Assembly (NCBI GenBank): GCA_913777615.1
Contig: CAJYTK010000015.1
Location: forward strand, 1 to 64,000
Direction of reading: 5' to 3'
Origin: an uncultured Agrobacterium sp.
GTDB lineage: Bacteria > Pseudomonadota > Alphaproteobacteria > Rhizobiales > Rhizobiaceae
Length of the DNA stretch: 64,000 nt
Each line of letters opens with the position of its first letter. Positions within the stretch are counted from its first letter, which is position 1. Made by a program: the position numbers and the translations under genes. Positions 37,302 to 46,545 of the stretch are shown here, piece after piece. The notes under the pieces were generated by a model. The model worked only from the letters and a program-made list of their open reading frames with translations, did not search any database and was not told where the DNA came from.

Positions 37302-37739
37302 TTACTTGCTCGCTGTCGATGGCGGCGGAACGTCCGAATCCTGTTTGCAACCGGTGAGCCAGACATCGTAGATCGGGTGTTCGACAGCGTTCAGGCCTGG
37401 GCTATCCGCAAACATCCAGCCGGTGAAGATGCGGCGGATTTTTCTGTCGAGGGTGATTTCATCCACTTCGACGAAAGAATCGATTTTCTGCGCTTCGGTA
37501 TCATCGCGGGAGTAGCAGACCTTCGGCGTGACCTGCAGTGCGCCGAACTGAACCGTTTCGTCGATGTAGACGTCGAAAGAGGTAATGCGACCGGTGATCT
37601 TGTCGATGCCGGAAAAGACCGCAACCTTGTTTTCGAGGCGGGCGGCAGACACCGGTGACACGAGACCCACTGCCGGAAGAAGCGCCAGAAGCGAAACCGC
37701 CAGTGCACGCAAAGATAGATCCCGCGTGAATGTTCTCAT
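37302..37739 (-). CDS. DUF2155 domain secreted protein
   Basis: 145 residues from the ATG at 37739 with GGAG 11 bases upstream. A signal peptide (basic start, hydrophobic LRALAVSLLALLPAVGLVSP, cleavage near VSA/AR) precedes the DUF2155 domain: VAVFSGIDKITGRITSFDVYIDETVQFGAL, RIFTGWMFADSPGLNAVEHPIYDVWLTGC. The family is periplasmic, alphaproteobacterial and of unknown function; conservation next to aat, accBC and NDUFA12 is usual. Confidence 0.9.
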   Translation of the reverse strand: MRTFTRDLSLRALAVSLLALLPAVGLVSPVSAARLENKVAVFSGIDKITGRITSFDVYIDETVQFGALQVTPKVCYSRDDTEAQKIDSFVEVDEITLDRKIRRIFTGWMFADSPGLNAVEHPIYDVWLTGCKQDSDVPPPSTASK

Positions 37740-37879
37740 ATCAAACCGTCTCCAGAAAAGTGCCCGCTCATCAAAGCGCCCATCACGCCTAAAGATCGAA
37801 TGTGGCAAAAGCGGGTGGCGGCCATGATGAATGCCCGCCCCGTTTGCTCCTACATGCAAGGAGCACGAAGCGAAGTGAA

Positions 37880-38278
37880 TCAGCCGCCAGGCGTCCAGGC
37901 ATCATAGTCGCCGGTGACGCGGGGGCGCTCACCAGGAACGGCCAGCGAGCCTTGAGGACGGTACGCCTGGGCAGAACCCGTCAGGTTCGGCTGATGCTGC
38001 TTCTGCCAGTCGCGTGCGACATAGCTTTCCTTGCTCGGCGGCGTGTCGGTGCGATAATGCATCCAGCCGTGCCAGCCGGGCGGAATTGCAGACGCTTCAG
38101 CGTAACCGTTGTAAATCACCCAACGACGCGGCATGCCCCAGGAGGTGGTGCCACCTTCGTAGTAGGTGTTGCCAAACTCATCCTGCCCCACCTTCTTTCC
38201 GAAGCGCCATGTATGGAAGCGCGTTCCGATCGTCTGGCCGTTCCACCAGGTGAAGATTTGCAGCAGAAGAGTCTTCAT
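37880..38278 (-). CDS. NADH:ubiquinone oxidoreductase subunit NDUFA12 family
   Basis: 132 residues from the ATG at 38278 (GAGG 8 bases upstream). The NDUFA12/B17.2 pattern is clear: TRFHTWRFGKKVGQDEFGNTYYE, RRWVIYNGYAEASAIPPGWHGWMH and the C-terminal W/P-rich KQHQPNLTGSAQAYRP. It is an accessory subunit of complex I found in mitochondria and alphaproteobacteria. Same strand as the DUF2155 gene, 140 bases upstream of it. Confidence 0.92.
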   Translation of the reverse strand: MKTLLLQIFTWWNGQTIGTRFHTWRFGKKVGQDEFGNTYYEGGTTSWGMPRRWVIYNGYAEASAIPPGWHGWMHYRTDTPPSKESYVARDWQKQHQPNLTGSAQAYRPQGSLAVPGERPRVTGDYDAWTPGG

Positions 38279-38383
38279 TATCCGTTCCTCGGGCTTTTCA
38301 CATGCGTCGCTTTCGCACTCGCACGGCCACAAGCTTATGACGTTCTCACCAACGATTGTCCAGCTTTTCCAACGTGCCGGCGA

Positions 38384-38845
38384 TTATTTAAGCTTCAGCC
38401 GGAAGCCGAAATGGCGCTTCTCGAAACCAAGCCTCTCGTAGAAGCGATGAGCATCGGTGCGCGCCATGTTGGAGGTGAGCTGGACCCCAGCGAGGCCAAG
38501 CTTTTCAGCCTCAGCGATGCAGTACCGGATCATCGTCGCACCGATACCTCTGCCTCGCATATCCTCCCTGGTCTGCACACCTTCGACGACCATCCATACG
38601 GCGCCGCGCCCGGCAAGCTTGGTGAGAACCACGGTCTGGAACGTACCGATCACTCGGTCTTCAAACTCAGCGACGTACAACTTCTCAAGCGGTGACATGG
38701 CGATCGCCCTGAAAGCCCTGAGATAATCGGGCATGGCCACGTCATCGGTCGTATCACCGTGCCCACCCACATCGTCAGCGGCGAACATCGCAGCAATTGC
38801 TGCAACGTCCTCTTCGCGCGCTTCACGAATGATCAGACCGTCCAT
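38384..38845 (-). CDS. GNAT-family N-acetyltransferase
   Basis: 153 residues. Motif A is MRGRGIGATMIRYCIAEAEKLG (acetyl-CoA pyrophosphate loop RGRGIG), preceded by the beta-strand GRGAVWMVVEGVQT and followed by NMARTDAHRFYERLGFEKR. Probably a small-molecule or peptide acetyltransferase; substrate unknown. Only 6 bases separate it from the next GNAT gene upstream, so they form a pair. Confidence 0.88.
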   Translation of the reverse strand: MDGLIIREAREEDVAAIAAMFAADDVGGHGDTTDDVAMPDYLRAFRAIAMSPLEKLYVAEFEDRVIGTFQTVVLTKLAGRGAVWMVVEGVQTREDMRGRGIGATMIRYCIAEAEKLGLAGVQLTSNMARTDAHRFYERLGFEKRHFGFRLKLK

Positions 38846-38851
38846 TGTGTT

Positions 38852-39352
38852 TTACCGCCTCAGGCTCTTCTCCATTACAATTCCGGGCATCCCCTCTACG
38901 CCAGCCATGCGCTCGATTCGATCTACCTCGGAAAAGCCTACGCCTTCATAGAAGGCAATTGCGACAGTATTTTTAGGTTCGACCTCAAGGCGCATGATTT
39001 CCGCGTCGGGAAAACAGGTTTCCAGTTCGGCGAAGAGATCCCGACCCACCCCCTGACGCTGGAACTGCGGATCGACATAAAGCTGATAGAGCAACGCGGT
39101 TTTAGCCATGCTGGTGGACATGACGGCATAGGCCATGCCGCCTATACGCTTTCCATCGTCTGCCACCAAAAACTCGCCGCCCTTTTTCTCCACGCGCTCT
39201 TTCAAGGCCGCTGGCGTGTGCCACAGAGCAATCATGTCGTTGACCTTGTCCGTGCCGTAGATTGGATCGTAGGTCGCGTGCCAGGTCTTCATCAGCAAAG
39301 ACCGGACTGGCTCGATATCGCGCTCGCTTGCGGTGCGAATGAAGAACACCAT
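38852..39352 (-). CDS. GNAT-family N-acetyltransferase
   Basis: 166 residues from the ATG at 39352, with GGGAG 5 bases upstream; two earlier in-frame ATGs lack this. Contains YQLYVDPQFQRQGVGRDLFAELE with the RQGVG CoA loop and AIAFYEGVGFSEV. It begins just after the gatB terminator and runs into the second GNAT gene after 6 bases. The two products are only distantly alike, so this is not a recent duplication. Confidence 0.88.
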   Translation of the reverse strand: MVFFIRTASERDIEPVRSLLMKTWHATYDPIYGTDKVNDMIALWHTPAALKERVEKKGGEFLVADDGKRIGGMAYAVMSTSMAKTALLYQLYVDPQFQRQGVGRDLFAELETCFPDAEIMRLEVEPKNTVAIAFYEGVGFSEVDRIERMAGVEGMPGIVMEKSLRR

Positions 39353-39364
39353 TGTGACTCCCAT

Positions 39365-39394
39365 CAAAAAAGAAAAGCCGGGAGCGATCCCGGC
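39365..39394 (-). terminator. Terminator of gatB
   Basis: On the minus strand a 7-bp stem (gccggga/tcccggc, plus-strand 39377-39383 and 39388-39394) is followed by TTTTCTTTTTTG. It overlaps the leader of the downstream GNAT pair. Confidence 0.82.
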
Positions 39395-39486
39395 GTTGCT
39401 CATGTTATCTCGACGTCAACCTCGATTGAGATCGGAGCGACGGAGGAGACTGTCTTCCGCCTCTTTCATTGAAAAGCGATGACACT

Positions 39487-40989
39487 TTATTCCTCGATGC
39501 CGAGCTTGGCCTTGACCAATTCCTGTACGGCCTGCGGGTTGGCCTTGCCGCCGGTTGCCTTCATCACCTGGCCAACGAACCAGCCAGCAAGCGTTGGCTT
39601 TGCCTTGACCTTTTCCACCTGATCCGGGTTTGCAGCGATGATCTCGTCCACCGCCTTTTCGATGGCGCCCGTATCGGTCACCTGCTTCATACCGCGGCTT
39701 TCGACGATGTCTGCCGGGTTGCCGCCTTCGTTCCAGACGATTTCGAACAGATCCTTGGCAATCTTGCCAGAGATGGTGTTCGCTTTGATGAGGTCGATGA
39801 TCCCGCCGAGTTGGTCCGGCGTAACGGGCGTTTCCTCGATGGACTTGCTGGACTTGTTTAGCGCACCAAGGAGATCGTTGATGACCCAGTTGGCGGCAGC
39901 CTTCGGGTCGCGGCCCGCCGCGACGGCCTCATAGTAATCCGCAATGGCCTTCTCCGAAACGAGGATGGAGGCGTCATAGACGGAAAGGCCGAGTTCAGCC
40001 ACGAAACGTGCCTTCTTGTCGTCGGGCAGTTCCGGCAGACCGACCTTCAGGCTTTCCACGAAGGCATCGTCGAATTCTAGCGGCAGCAGATCGGGATCGG
40101 GGAAGTAGCGATAGTCATGGGCGTCTTCCTTGGAGCGCATGGAGCGCGTTTCGCCCTTGCCCGGATCGAAGAGACGGGTTTCCTGGTCAATTGCGCCACC
40201 ATCTTCCAGAATGGCGATCTGGCGGCGGGCTTCATATTCGATGGCCTGGCCGACGAAGCGGATGGAGTTGACGTTCTTGATTTCGCAACGCGTGCCGAAA
40301 CCTTCGCCGGGGCGGCGCACCGATACGTTAACGTCAGCGCGCATGGAGCCTTCATCCATGTTGCCATCACAGGTACCGAGATAGCGAACGATGGAGCGCA
40401 GCTTGGTCAGATAGGCTTTCGCCTCATCGGAAGAGCGCATGTCCGGCTTCGAGACGATTTCCATCAGGGCAACGCCTGAACGGTTCAGATCGACTAAGGA
40501 CATCGTCGGATGCTGGTCGTGCATCGACTTGCCGGCGTCCTGTTCCAGATGCAGACGCTCAATGCCGATTTCGATATCCTCAAAATTGCCCTGACGGTCA
40601 GGCCCGAGCGAAATTGTAATTGTACCCTCACCGACGATCGGATCCTTGAACTGCGAGATCTGATAACCCTGAGGCAGGTCGGGATAGAAGTAGTTCTTGC
40701 GATCGAAGATGGAGCGGTTGTTGATCTTGGCTTTCAGCCCGAGACCGGTACGTACCGCCTGCGCCACGCACTCTTCATTGATGACGGGCAACATGCCCGG
40801 CATGGCCGCGTCGACCAGAGACACGTTGGAATTGGGCGCATTGCCGAAGGTCGTGGAAGCTCCCGAGAACAACTTCGAATTGGACAGGACCTGTGCGTGA
40901 ACCTCCATGCCGATGACGATTTCCCAGTCGCCAGTGGCGCCGGGGATAAAACGCTTCGGGTCGGGTGTGCGAACGTCTACAAGGGTCAT
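39487..40989 (-). CDS. gatB: Aspartyl/glutamyl-tRNA(Asn/Gln) amidotransferase subunit B
   Basis: 500 residues from the ATG at 40989. GatB signatures: [54 protein letters not shown], and [12 protein letters not shown], plus the C-terminal helical/YqeY tail. GatB binds and phosphorylates the mischarged tRNA in the GatCAB complex, which makes Gln-tRNA(Gln) and Asn-tRNA(Asn). gatCA lies 2.5 kb away on the same strand, separated by GNAT and small genes. Confidence 0.96.
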   Translation of the reverse strand: MTLVDVRTPDPKRFIPGATGDWEIVIGMEVHAQVLSNSKLFSGASTTFGNAPNSNVSLVDAAMPGMLPVINEECVAQAVRTGLGLKAKINNRSIFDRKNYFYPDLPQGYQISQFKDPIVGEGTITISLGPDRQGNFEDIEIGIERLHLEQDAGKSMHDQHPTMSLVDLNRSGVALMEIVSKPDMRSSDEAKAYLTKLRSIVRYLGTCDGNMDEGSMRADVNVSVRRPGEGFGTRCEIKNVNSIRFVGQAIEYEARRQIAILEDGGAIDQETRLFDPGKGETRSMRSKEDAHDYRYFPDPDLLPLEFDDAFVESLKVGLPELPDDKKARFVAELGLSVYDASILVSEKAIADYYEAVAAGRDPKAAANWVINDLLGALNKSSKSIEETPVTPDQLGGIIDLIKANTISGKIAKDLFEIVWNEGGNPADIVESRGMKQVTDTGAIEKAVDEIIAANPDQVEKVKAKPTLAGWFVGQVMKATGGKANPQAVQELVKAKLGIEE

Positions 40990-41098
40990 ATCAAGCTCAT
41001 ACGATACGGAATTTCTATTCGTGGTGAGGTAGAGCAAATGGCCCGGAGGTGCAAGACTTCTGAGGCGCATCGTGTCTGTTTGGATCAGAGAGGCGGTC

Positions 41099-41383
41099 AT
41101 GACATTCATCGTTATCGCGCTAATCGCCTATCTCGCACTCAACCTCATTGTCTTCATCGGCTTCTGGCAGGACAAGCGAGCTGCCAGAAAAGGCGATCGG
41201 CGCATTCGTGAACGCACGTTGCTCCTCCTGGCCTTGCTCGGTGGAAGTCTCGGAGCGGTGACAGCGCAACATCTCCTGCGGCACAAGACACGCAAAGAGC
41301 CGTTTCGCAGCCTGCTTATAGGCATTGTCATCGCTCAAGTCGGACTCGTCGCGTCGCTTATGTTTCTGACGCAACTGTTCTGA
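41099..41383 (+). CDS. DUF1294 family membrane protein
   Basis: 94 residues from the ATG at 41099 (AGAGG 7 bases upstream). An N-terminal helix ([21 protein letters not shown]), the conserved basic [18 protein letters not shown] and [23 protein letters not shown], and a C-terminal helix are the DUF1294 pattern. Function unknown. Divergent from gatB; a GTG at 41072 would add nine residues. Confidence 0.88.
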   Translation: MTFIVIALIAYLALNLIVFIGFWQDKRAARKGDRRIRERTLLLLALLGGSLGAVTAQHLLRHKTRKEPFRSLLIGIVIAQVGLVASLMFLTQLF

Positions 41384-41396
41384 TAGCGGCGCGCCA

Positions 41397-41906
41397 TCAG
41401 AATGAGGGGCCATATGTCATCAGCTCAACATCCTTCAGTTGCTTGCGAAGGCCGATGGTCTGCACTTCGCGATCGAGCTTGCGCGCATATTTCATCGACA
41501 GCCAGCTGACGCCGTAGGCATGCTTGCGAAAGAAGGAAATTGCTCTCTCATTATCAGCATGGCTTTCGAGCTTTATGGAGGGAAAGCCAGCCGCTAACAC
41601 CTGCTCCTCAACCGCTTTGAGTAGAGCGCCGCCAATCCCTTGTCCATGAAGGCGCGGATCAACCCAAAAATCCGAGATCATGTCACCAGAATTTTCCCTT
41701 GCCGACCAGCCGACAGCAATACCGTGTTTCTCCGCCACCAGGATACGGTGCCAAGACGACTCGGTGAAACCCGCAAAGGCTTCCTGGGCATTGGATTCCA
41801 GAACTGCTGTCAGACCCAGCGCAGAGCTTGCCACCCGCCATGCCTCCAGACCGATGGCTGCGAGATGGGAGGCCTCCTGTTCCTGCGCATTGCGAATGAC
41901 GACCAA
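41397..41906 (-). CDS. GNAT-family N-acetyltransferase
   Basis: About 169 residues if translation starts at the TTG at 41906, which has GGAG 7 bases upstream; the frame stays open to another TTG at 42020, with no ribosome binding site. GNAT core: ILVAEKHGIAVGWSARE, ISDFWVDPRLHGQGIGGALLKAVEEQ with the GQGIGG loop, and NERAISFFRKHAYG. It is divergent from a YjhX/TopAI-like gene, which is notable because in E. coli a GNAT protein (YjhQ) is the antitoxin partner of YjhX. Confidence 0.85.
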   Translation of the reverse strand: MVVIRNAQEQEASHLAAIGLEAWRVASSALGLTAVLESNAQEAFAGFTESSWHRILVAEKHGIAVGWSARENSGDMISDFWVDPRLHGQGIGGALLKAVEEQVLAAGFPSIKLESHADNERAISFFRKHAYGVSWLSMKYARKLDREVQTIGLRKQLKDVELMTYGPSF

Positions 41907-42183
41907 GTTCAATCTCCATAATGGCGAACGTGAAAAGCTTTGGCCGGTCCTTCCGGCCAGTTCGTCCACGGTAACAGGCTCCGCCTCTTCTTGACCGTAA
42001 CGCGTTGAGCTTTTAAGCAAAAGATGTGATCTTTGGAGTTTTTATGTTCTCTCAATCGGAGTCCCGGTAAAGGCCCTGCCCGCAAGTGTCTTGCGCGCTG
42101 GGCCATACTGAAACCGAACCGGATGCCACTGGCAACCGGATTGTTTTCACGCGTCCATCTGGATGCAAGCCGGATTCCAAATC

Positions 42184-42441
42184 ATGGACATTTCCCGCGC
42201 AGAACAGCGCATTCTCCATCTGCTCGCCCAGGGCGGCAGAATCGAACTTATCCGAGACCAAAACCGCAGAATCGAAACCCTCGTGCTTTATACGCGCGAC
42301 GGCTGGGTGTTCAGCGGCCTTGACCTCATCACGTTTCGCAAGTTGAAACGCAAAAAGGCGATCTCCTCGTCCAGAAGCCAGCCCTACCGCATCACCACAC
42401 GCGGGCTGGAGCTGGTGAGAGGCGAACTCGACAATCGCTGA
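42184..42441 (+). CDS. YjhX/TopAI-like protein (UPF0386)
   Basis: 85 residues. The sequence MDISRAEQRILHLLAQGGRI matches the YjhX N-terminus, and the middle (RDGWVFSGLDLITFRKLKRKKAI) and SQPYRITTRGLELVRGEL end match it as well. E. coli YjhX inhibits DNA topoisomerase I and is neutralised by YjhQ, a GNAT encoded downstream. Here no GNAT follows in the same direction; the nearest is divergent. In rhizobia the family may be domesticated. An upstream ATG (42163) would add seven residues. Confidence 0.87.
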   Translation: MDISRAEQRILHLLAQGGRIELIRDQNRRIETLVLYTRDGWVFSGLDLITFRKLKRKKAISSSRSQPYRITTRGLELVRGELDNR

Positions 42442-42449
42442 CAATTAGA

Positions 42450-42476
42450 TGCGGCGGTCAGACTTTGGCCGCCGCA
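42450..42476. terminator. Convergent hairpin between the YjhX-like and AHSA1 genes
   Basis: An 8-bp perfect stem (tgcggcgg 42450-42457, ccgccgca 42469-42476). T tracts are poor on both sides, so termination efficiency is uncertain. Confidence 0.5.
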
Positions 42477-42478
42477 CC

Positions 42479-42949
42479 TTATATCTTGGCTAGCAATTCA
42501 ACCAACTGATCCGTCGCGGCGCCCCAGCCCTCGTGGAAGCCCATCGCTTCATGGGTCTTTTTGTCTTCCTCGGTCCAGTGTCGTGCGATCGCTGTATATT
42601 TGGTGCGTCCTTCGCCCAATGGCTCCAGTGCGACGATGCCCGTCATAAAGGGTTTCTCCGACGGTACCCAGGCCGTTGTGAAAGCGTCAGTAAAGACGAG
42701 CTTCTCATTTGGCACGACTTCGAGATAAACGCCGCGGTTTTCAACCTCTTCGCCATTTGGTCCTTTCATGACGATAAAGCTTGAACCGCCTGCACGAACG
42801 TCAAGTTCAGCGTGAGACACGCCCCAGGGCTTTGGACAGAACCATTGTTTCAACAATTTAGGATCAGTCCAGGCGCGGTAGATTTTCGTTGTTGGCGCAT
42901 CGATTTCGCGCATCAGGAACAGTTCATGTCGTGCATTATCCGCTGCCAT
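42479..42949 (-). CDS. SRPBCC/AHSA1-domain protein
   Basis: 156 residues. START-like fold: REIDAPTTKIYRAWTDPKLLKQWFCPKPWG at the N-terminus, FVxxKGPNGEEVENRGVYLEVVPNEKLVFTD in the middle, and EGWGAATDQLVELL at the end. These proteins bind hydrophobic ligands in a cavity; function is not predictable. GGGGAGG lies 4-5 bases before the ATG. Confidence 0.9.
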   Translation of the reverse strand: MAADNARHELFLMREIDAPTTKIYRAWTDPKLLKQWFCPKPWGVSHAELDVRAGGSSFIVMKGPNGEEVENRGVYLEVVPNEKLVFTDAFTTAWVPSEKPFMTGIVALEPLGEGRTKYTAIARHWTEEDKKTHEAMGFHEGWGAATDQLVELLAKI

Positions 42950-43055
42950 GTTTGCCTCCCCTTATCGAGCCGGGCTGCAGCATAGCAGAGCGTCACCGCT
43001 TTGCGAGAGATGCTTCAGATGGCTTTTTCCAGGCGGACCTTTTGAAGCTCAACCT

Positions 43056-43505
43056 TCATAGTTTCGGACCACTGCTTGCCTGCCAAATCAGGCGAAAACC
43101 GCGACGTTCATAGGCGCGAATAGCGTAGACGTTTCTAGCATGGGTCGAGATTTTGACTGTCGAGATATGCGAGCGGCGCATCTCCCCAAGGAAATGCTCG
43201 ACTAGCATCCGACCAATGCCTCTGCCCTGATAATCAGGATCAATCCAGATGTCGGAAATATAGTCAGGCTCTCCAGCGCGGGCACCCCAGCCAACCGTCA
43301 CGCCATCGACCTCAGCCACGACGACATCACAGGTGGTCTCTTTTGCGAAAACCTCAAATTCACCGCGCACCCGTTCGATCACGACCGGGTCGAGATAGGT
43401 ATCTTCGAACGCGCTGCTCGATTGCCAGGCGCAAAAACCGATGAGGCCGACCGCATCGCGATCGGCCTCGGCCATGGCTCGAATGATAAGACCCGTTACC
43501 ACCAC
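43056..43505 (-). CDS. GNAT-family N-acetyltransferase coupled to gatA
   Basis: 149 residues starting with GTG inside the end of gatA (10-base overlap), so it is translationally coupled. GNAT motifs: [26 protein letters not shown] with the GRGIG loop and [15 protein letters not shown]. Similar in plan to the GNAT at 41397-41906 (both have ISDxWVDP/WIDP before the CoA loop), suggesting a related family. Its coupling to gatA may only reflect shared expression. Confidence 0.88.
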   Translation of the reverse strand: MVVTGLIIRAMAEADRDAVGLIGFCAWQSSSAFEDTYLDPVVIERVRGEFEVFAKETTCDVVVAEVDGVTVGWGARAGEPDYISDIWIDPDYQGRGIGRMLVEHFLGEMRRSHISTVKISTHARNVYAIRAYERRGFRLIWQASSGPKL

Positions 43506-44977
43506 TTGGCGGGCGTGAACTTGCCCGCTGCCTGCTCGATGGCGTGCGCCGTCTTGAACAGCGTTTCTTCCTCGAACGGCTTGCCGATCAGCTGAAGGCC
43601 GAGCGGCAGGCCCTTGCCGTCCAGACCGGCAGGAACGGAAAGACCCGGCAGACCCGCCATGTTGACCGTGATGGTGAACACGTCCTGCAGATACATCTTG
43701 ACCGGATCTGAGGCCAGTTCTTTGTCACCAATTTCGAAGGCCGAAGATGGCGTGATAGGAGCAAGAACGGCATCGACACCGTCATGGAAGACGTTTTCGA
43801 AGTCGCGCTTGATCAGCGTGCGGACCTTCTGCGCCTTGAGGTAATAAGCGTCGTAATAGCCGGCAGAAAGAACATAGGTGCCGACCATGATGCGGCGCTT
43901 CACTTCCGAGCCGAAACCGGCAGCGCGGCTCTTCTCGTACATATCGGCAATGTCCTTGCCATCGACGCGGAGACCATAGCGAACGCCGTCATAGCGGGCG
44001 AGGTTTGACGAAGCCTCGGCAGGCGCCACAATGTAATAGGCTGGCAGCGCGTATTTTGTGTGCGGCAGAGTGATATCGACGACCTCCGCGCCGGCATCCT
44101 TCAGCCAGGCAATTCCCTGTGCCCAAAGCTTTTCGATTTCTTCCGGCATGCCCTCGACGCGATACTCTTTCGGAATACCAATCTTCAGGCCCTTCAACGA
44201 CTGGCCGATGGCCTTTTCATAATCCGGCACAGGCAAATCGACGGAGGTGGTGTCCTTTGCGTCGACGCTTGCCATGGACTTCAACAAGATCGCGGCATCG
44301 CGAACGTCGCGGGCAATCGGACCAGCCTGGTCGAGCGAGGAGGCGTAGGCAACGATGCCCCAGCGCGAGCAGCGTCCATAGGTAGGCTTAATACCGACCG
44401 TGCCGGTGAAGGCTGCTGGCTGGCGGATGGAGCCGCCGGTATCGGTTGCGGTAGCGCCGGCGCAGAGATGCGCCGCAACCGCGGCAGCAGAACCGCCGGA
44501 GGAACCGCCGGGAACGAGGCTCTTTTCGGAGCCTTCAGCGCGCCAGGGGTTCACGACGGGACCGTAATAGGAGCTCTCATTAGACGAGCCCATGGCGAAT
44601 TCGTCCATGTTAAGCTTGCCAAGAAGCACCGCACCGTCATCCCACAGGTTCTGGGTCACGGTAGACTCGTATTTCGGCTTGAAGCCATCGAGCACATGCG
44701 AGCAGGCCTGGGTATGGATGTCGCGGGTCGCGAACAAGTCTTTCACGCCAAGCGGAATGCCTTCGAGCGCACCGCCATTACCGGCTGCCAGTTTCTGATC
44801 GGAGGCCTTCGCCATGTCACGCGCCTTGTCATGCGTCGTCACGACATAGGCGTTGAGCTTCTCGTTGGCGGCATCGATGGCAGTCAGATAGGCATCCGTC
44901 AATTCGACGGCGGAGAATTCCTTTGATTTCAGTCTGTCACGCGCTTCGGCAATGGTGAGGCTTGTCAGTTCGGTCAT
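43496..44977 (-). CDS. gatA: Aspartyl/glutamyl-tRNA(Asn/Gln) amidotransferase subunit A
   Basis: 493 residues, amidase-signature enzyme. The Ser-cisSer-Lys triad is visible: Lys79 in [10 protein letters not shown], a cis-Ser in [14 protein letters not shown] (~157-169) and nucleophile Ser183 in [11 protein letters not shown]. It hydrolyses glutamine and delivers ammonia to GatB for amidation of Glu-tRNA(Gln)/Asp-tRNA(Asn). It lies 57 bases after gatC on the same strand. Confidence 0.96.
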   Translation of the reverse strand: MTELTSLTIAEARDRLKSKEFSAVELTDAYLTAIDAANEKLNAYVVTTHDKARDMAKASDQKLAAGNGGALEGIPLGVKDLFATRDIHTQACSHVLDGFKPKYESTVTQNLWDDGAVLLGKLNMDEFAMGSSNESSYYGPVVNPWRAEGSEKSLVPGGSSGGSAAAVAAHLCAGATATDTGGSIRQPAAFTGTVGIKPTYGRCSRWGIVAYASSLDQAGPIARDVRDAAILLKSMASVDAKDTTSVDLPVPDYEKAIGQSLKGLKIGIPKEYRVEGMPEEIEKLWAQGIAWLKDAGAEVVDITLPHTKYALPAYYIVAPAEASSNLARYDGVRYGLRVDGKDIADMYEKSRAAGFGSEVKRRIMVGTYVLSAGYYDAYYLKAQKVRTLIKRDFENVFHDGVDAVLAPITPSSAFEIGDKELASDPVKMYLQDVFTITVNMAGLPGLSVPAGLDGKGLPLGLQLIGKPFEEETLFKTAHAIEQAAGKFTPAKWW

Positions 44978-45034
44978 ATCGGCAACGGCTTTCGAAACTT
45001 TTGAATTTTCAATGTGGGAGCAAACGGCGAGCGC

Positions 45035-45322
45035 TTACTCGACCACCTTCGGAACCATGAAGAAGTTGCGCTCGGTAGCTGGCGCATTAGCAACGATGTC
45101 ATCGGCCTTGTTGCCGTCGTTCACCGCATCGGCGCGCTTTTTCATGGCAACCGGCGTTACCGATGTCATCGGCTCTACGCCATCCACATTCACTTCCGAC
45201 AGTTGCTCCACGAAACCGAGAATGCCATTCAGTTGGCCAAGCATGGTGTTGGCCTCTTCTTCGCTGACGGCAATGCGGGAAAGGCGTGCGACGCGCTTCA
45301 CGGTGGCGAGATCGACGGACAT
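45035..45322 (-). CDS. gatC: Aspartyl/glutamyl-tRNA(Asn/Gln) amidotransferase subunit C
   Basis: 95 residues. [45 protein letters not shown] and the C-terminal [10 protein letters not shown] are standard GatC. It wraps around GatA and GatB to stabilise the complex. First gene of the gatC-gatA-GNAT unit. Confidence 0.95.
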   Translation of the reverse strand: MSVDLATVKRVARLSRIAVSEEEANTMLGQLNGILGFVEQLSEVNVDGVEPMTSVTPVAMKKRADAVNDGNKADDIVANAPATERNFFMVPKVVE

Positions 45323-45389
45323 GGTTCTACTCCAGTCAAGAATTTTCTACCCGCTATAATGACCATATCCGCCCTTCGCAACGGTAGAA

Positions 45390-45435
45390 AGCGTGTCGCG
45401 GCCCTCTGCGGCGCAGTTTTGGGCCGTGACACGCT
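45390..45435 (-). terminator. Strong hairpin after the UPF0173 hydrolase gene
   Basis: Arms 45390-45404 and 45421-45435 pair over 15 bases with one wobble. On the minus strand TTTCTA follows, 13 bases after the hydrolase stop. It probably terminates that gene before gatC. Confidence 0.6.
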
Positions 45436-45447
45436 GATGCCGGGTCA

Positions 45448-46152
45448 TCAGAACGACAGGACTTGTCCAACCTTGGGGACATCCACCCGCGTCTGCGAAC
45501 CGTCCATGCCGGACACGAACTTGTCCGCAGTCTGGTCGACGATCGGGAACGAACCGTAGTGGCAGGGAATTGCATGGCGGAACTTGAAGAAGCGCTGGCA
45601 GGCAAGAGCTGCCACCGCACCGCCCATCGTGAAGCGATCGCCGACGGGAACGAGGCCGACTTCCGGCTCGTGCAATTCGTTTATCAGGGCCATGTCGGAG
45701 AAGATATCCGTGTCGCCCATATGATAAACCGATGGGCCGTCTTCGAAATGCAGCATCAGGCCATTGGCGTTACCAAGCGAATGGGACACGCCATCTTCGG
45801 TAATTTGCGCGGAGGAGTGCAGCGCATTGGTGAAGGTGGCGGAAAATCCTTCAAAACCCACCGTGCCGCCGGTGTTGCCCATCTCAAGCTTCTGGACACC
45901 CTTGGAGCCGAGCCAGGCGGCAAGATCGGCATTGGCCAGCACCGTTGCTCCCGTTTCTGCCGCCAGCTTCACCGTATCACCCACATGGTCACCATGACCG
46001 TGGGTCAGGAGAATATGGGTGATGCCGCTTGCCGCATCCTTGGCGTCCTGTCCGGCAAAGCCCGGATTTCCGGTGAAGAAAGGATCGATCAGGATCTTTG
46101 CGTGGCCTGTTTCAAGACGGAAAGCGGAATGGCCTAGCCAGGTGATTTTCAT
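45448..46152 (-). CDS. Metal-dependent hydrolase, UPF0173 (metallo-beta-lactamase fold)
   Basis: 234 residues from the ATG at 46152 (AAGGAG 7 bases upstream). The HxHxDH motif is [10 protein letters not shown]; other ligands are in [16 protein letters not shown] and CHYGSFP. UPF0173 proteins are cytoplasmic hydrolases, distantly related to UlaG, with unknown substrate. The long in-frame extension upstream is rejected. Confidence 0.92.
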   Translation of the reverse strand: MKITWLGHSAFRLETGHAKILIDPFFTGNPGFAGQDAKDAASGITHILLTHGHGDHVGDTVKLAAETGATVLANADLAAWLGSKGVQKLEMGNTGGTVGFEGFSATFTNALHSSAQITEDGVSHSLGNANGLMLHFEDGPSVYHMGDTDIFSDMALINELHEPEVGLVPVGDRFTMGGAVAALACQRFFKFRHAIPCHYGSFPIVDQTADKFVSGMDGSQTRVDVPKVGQVLSF

Positions 46153-46232
46153 CGAAGTTCTCCTTTGTGTTCCTGCGATCTTATGAGATAGGACCACCCA
46201 TAAAACCCAAAACCTTACTTTGGAGTGATAGG

Positions 46233-46535
46233 ATGGCCGCAGATAATGACGACTATGTGTATGACGAGGCAACCGGCGAATGGCGCCCTGCCTCGGAAGT
46301 CGCAGCTGCAGCAACCAAGGCCAATGAGGTTCGCGATGCCGCAGGCAACCTGCTTGCAGATGGCGATTCTGTCACGCTGATCAAGGACCTGAAGGTTAAG
46401 GGTACCAGTACTACGTTGAAGCAGGGCACCGTGATCAAGTCGATCCGGCTGACCGAAAACCCTGAAGAAATCGACTGCAAGAGCGATGCGGTCAAGGGCT
46501 TGGTGCTGCGCACGGAATTCGTCCGCAAAAGATAA
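46233..46535 (+). CDS. PhnA/YjdM C-terminal domain protein
   Basis: 100 residues from the ATG at 46233 (GGAG 7 bases upstream). The C-terminal ~65 residues ([49 protein letters not shown]) match the SH3-like PhnA/YjdM domain. The usual N-terminal zinc ribbon is absent; instead there is a short acidic [17 protein letters not shown] segment, which has a W/Y spacing like small zinc-free adaptor tails. Role unknown despite the historical phosphonate name. It is 10 bases upstream of ruvX. Confidence 0.83.
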   Translation: MAADNDDYVYDEATGEWRPASEVAAAATKANEVRDAAGNLLADGDSVTLIKDLKVKGTSTTLKQGTVIKSIRLTENPEEIDCKSDAVKGLVLRTEFVRKR

Positions 46536-46545
46536 AGGTCACCGA

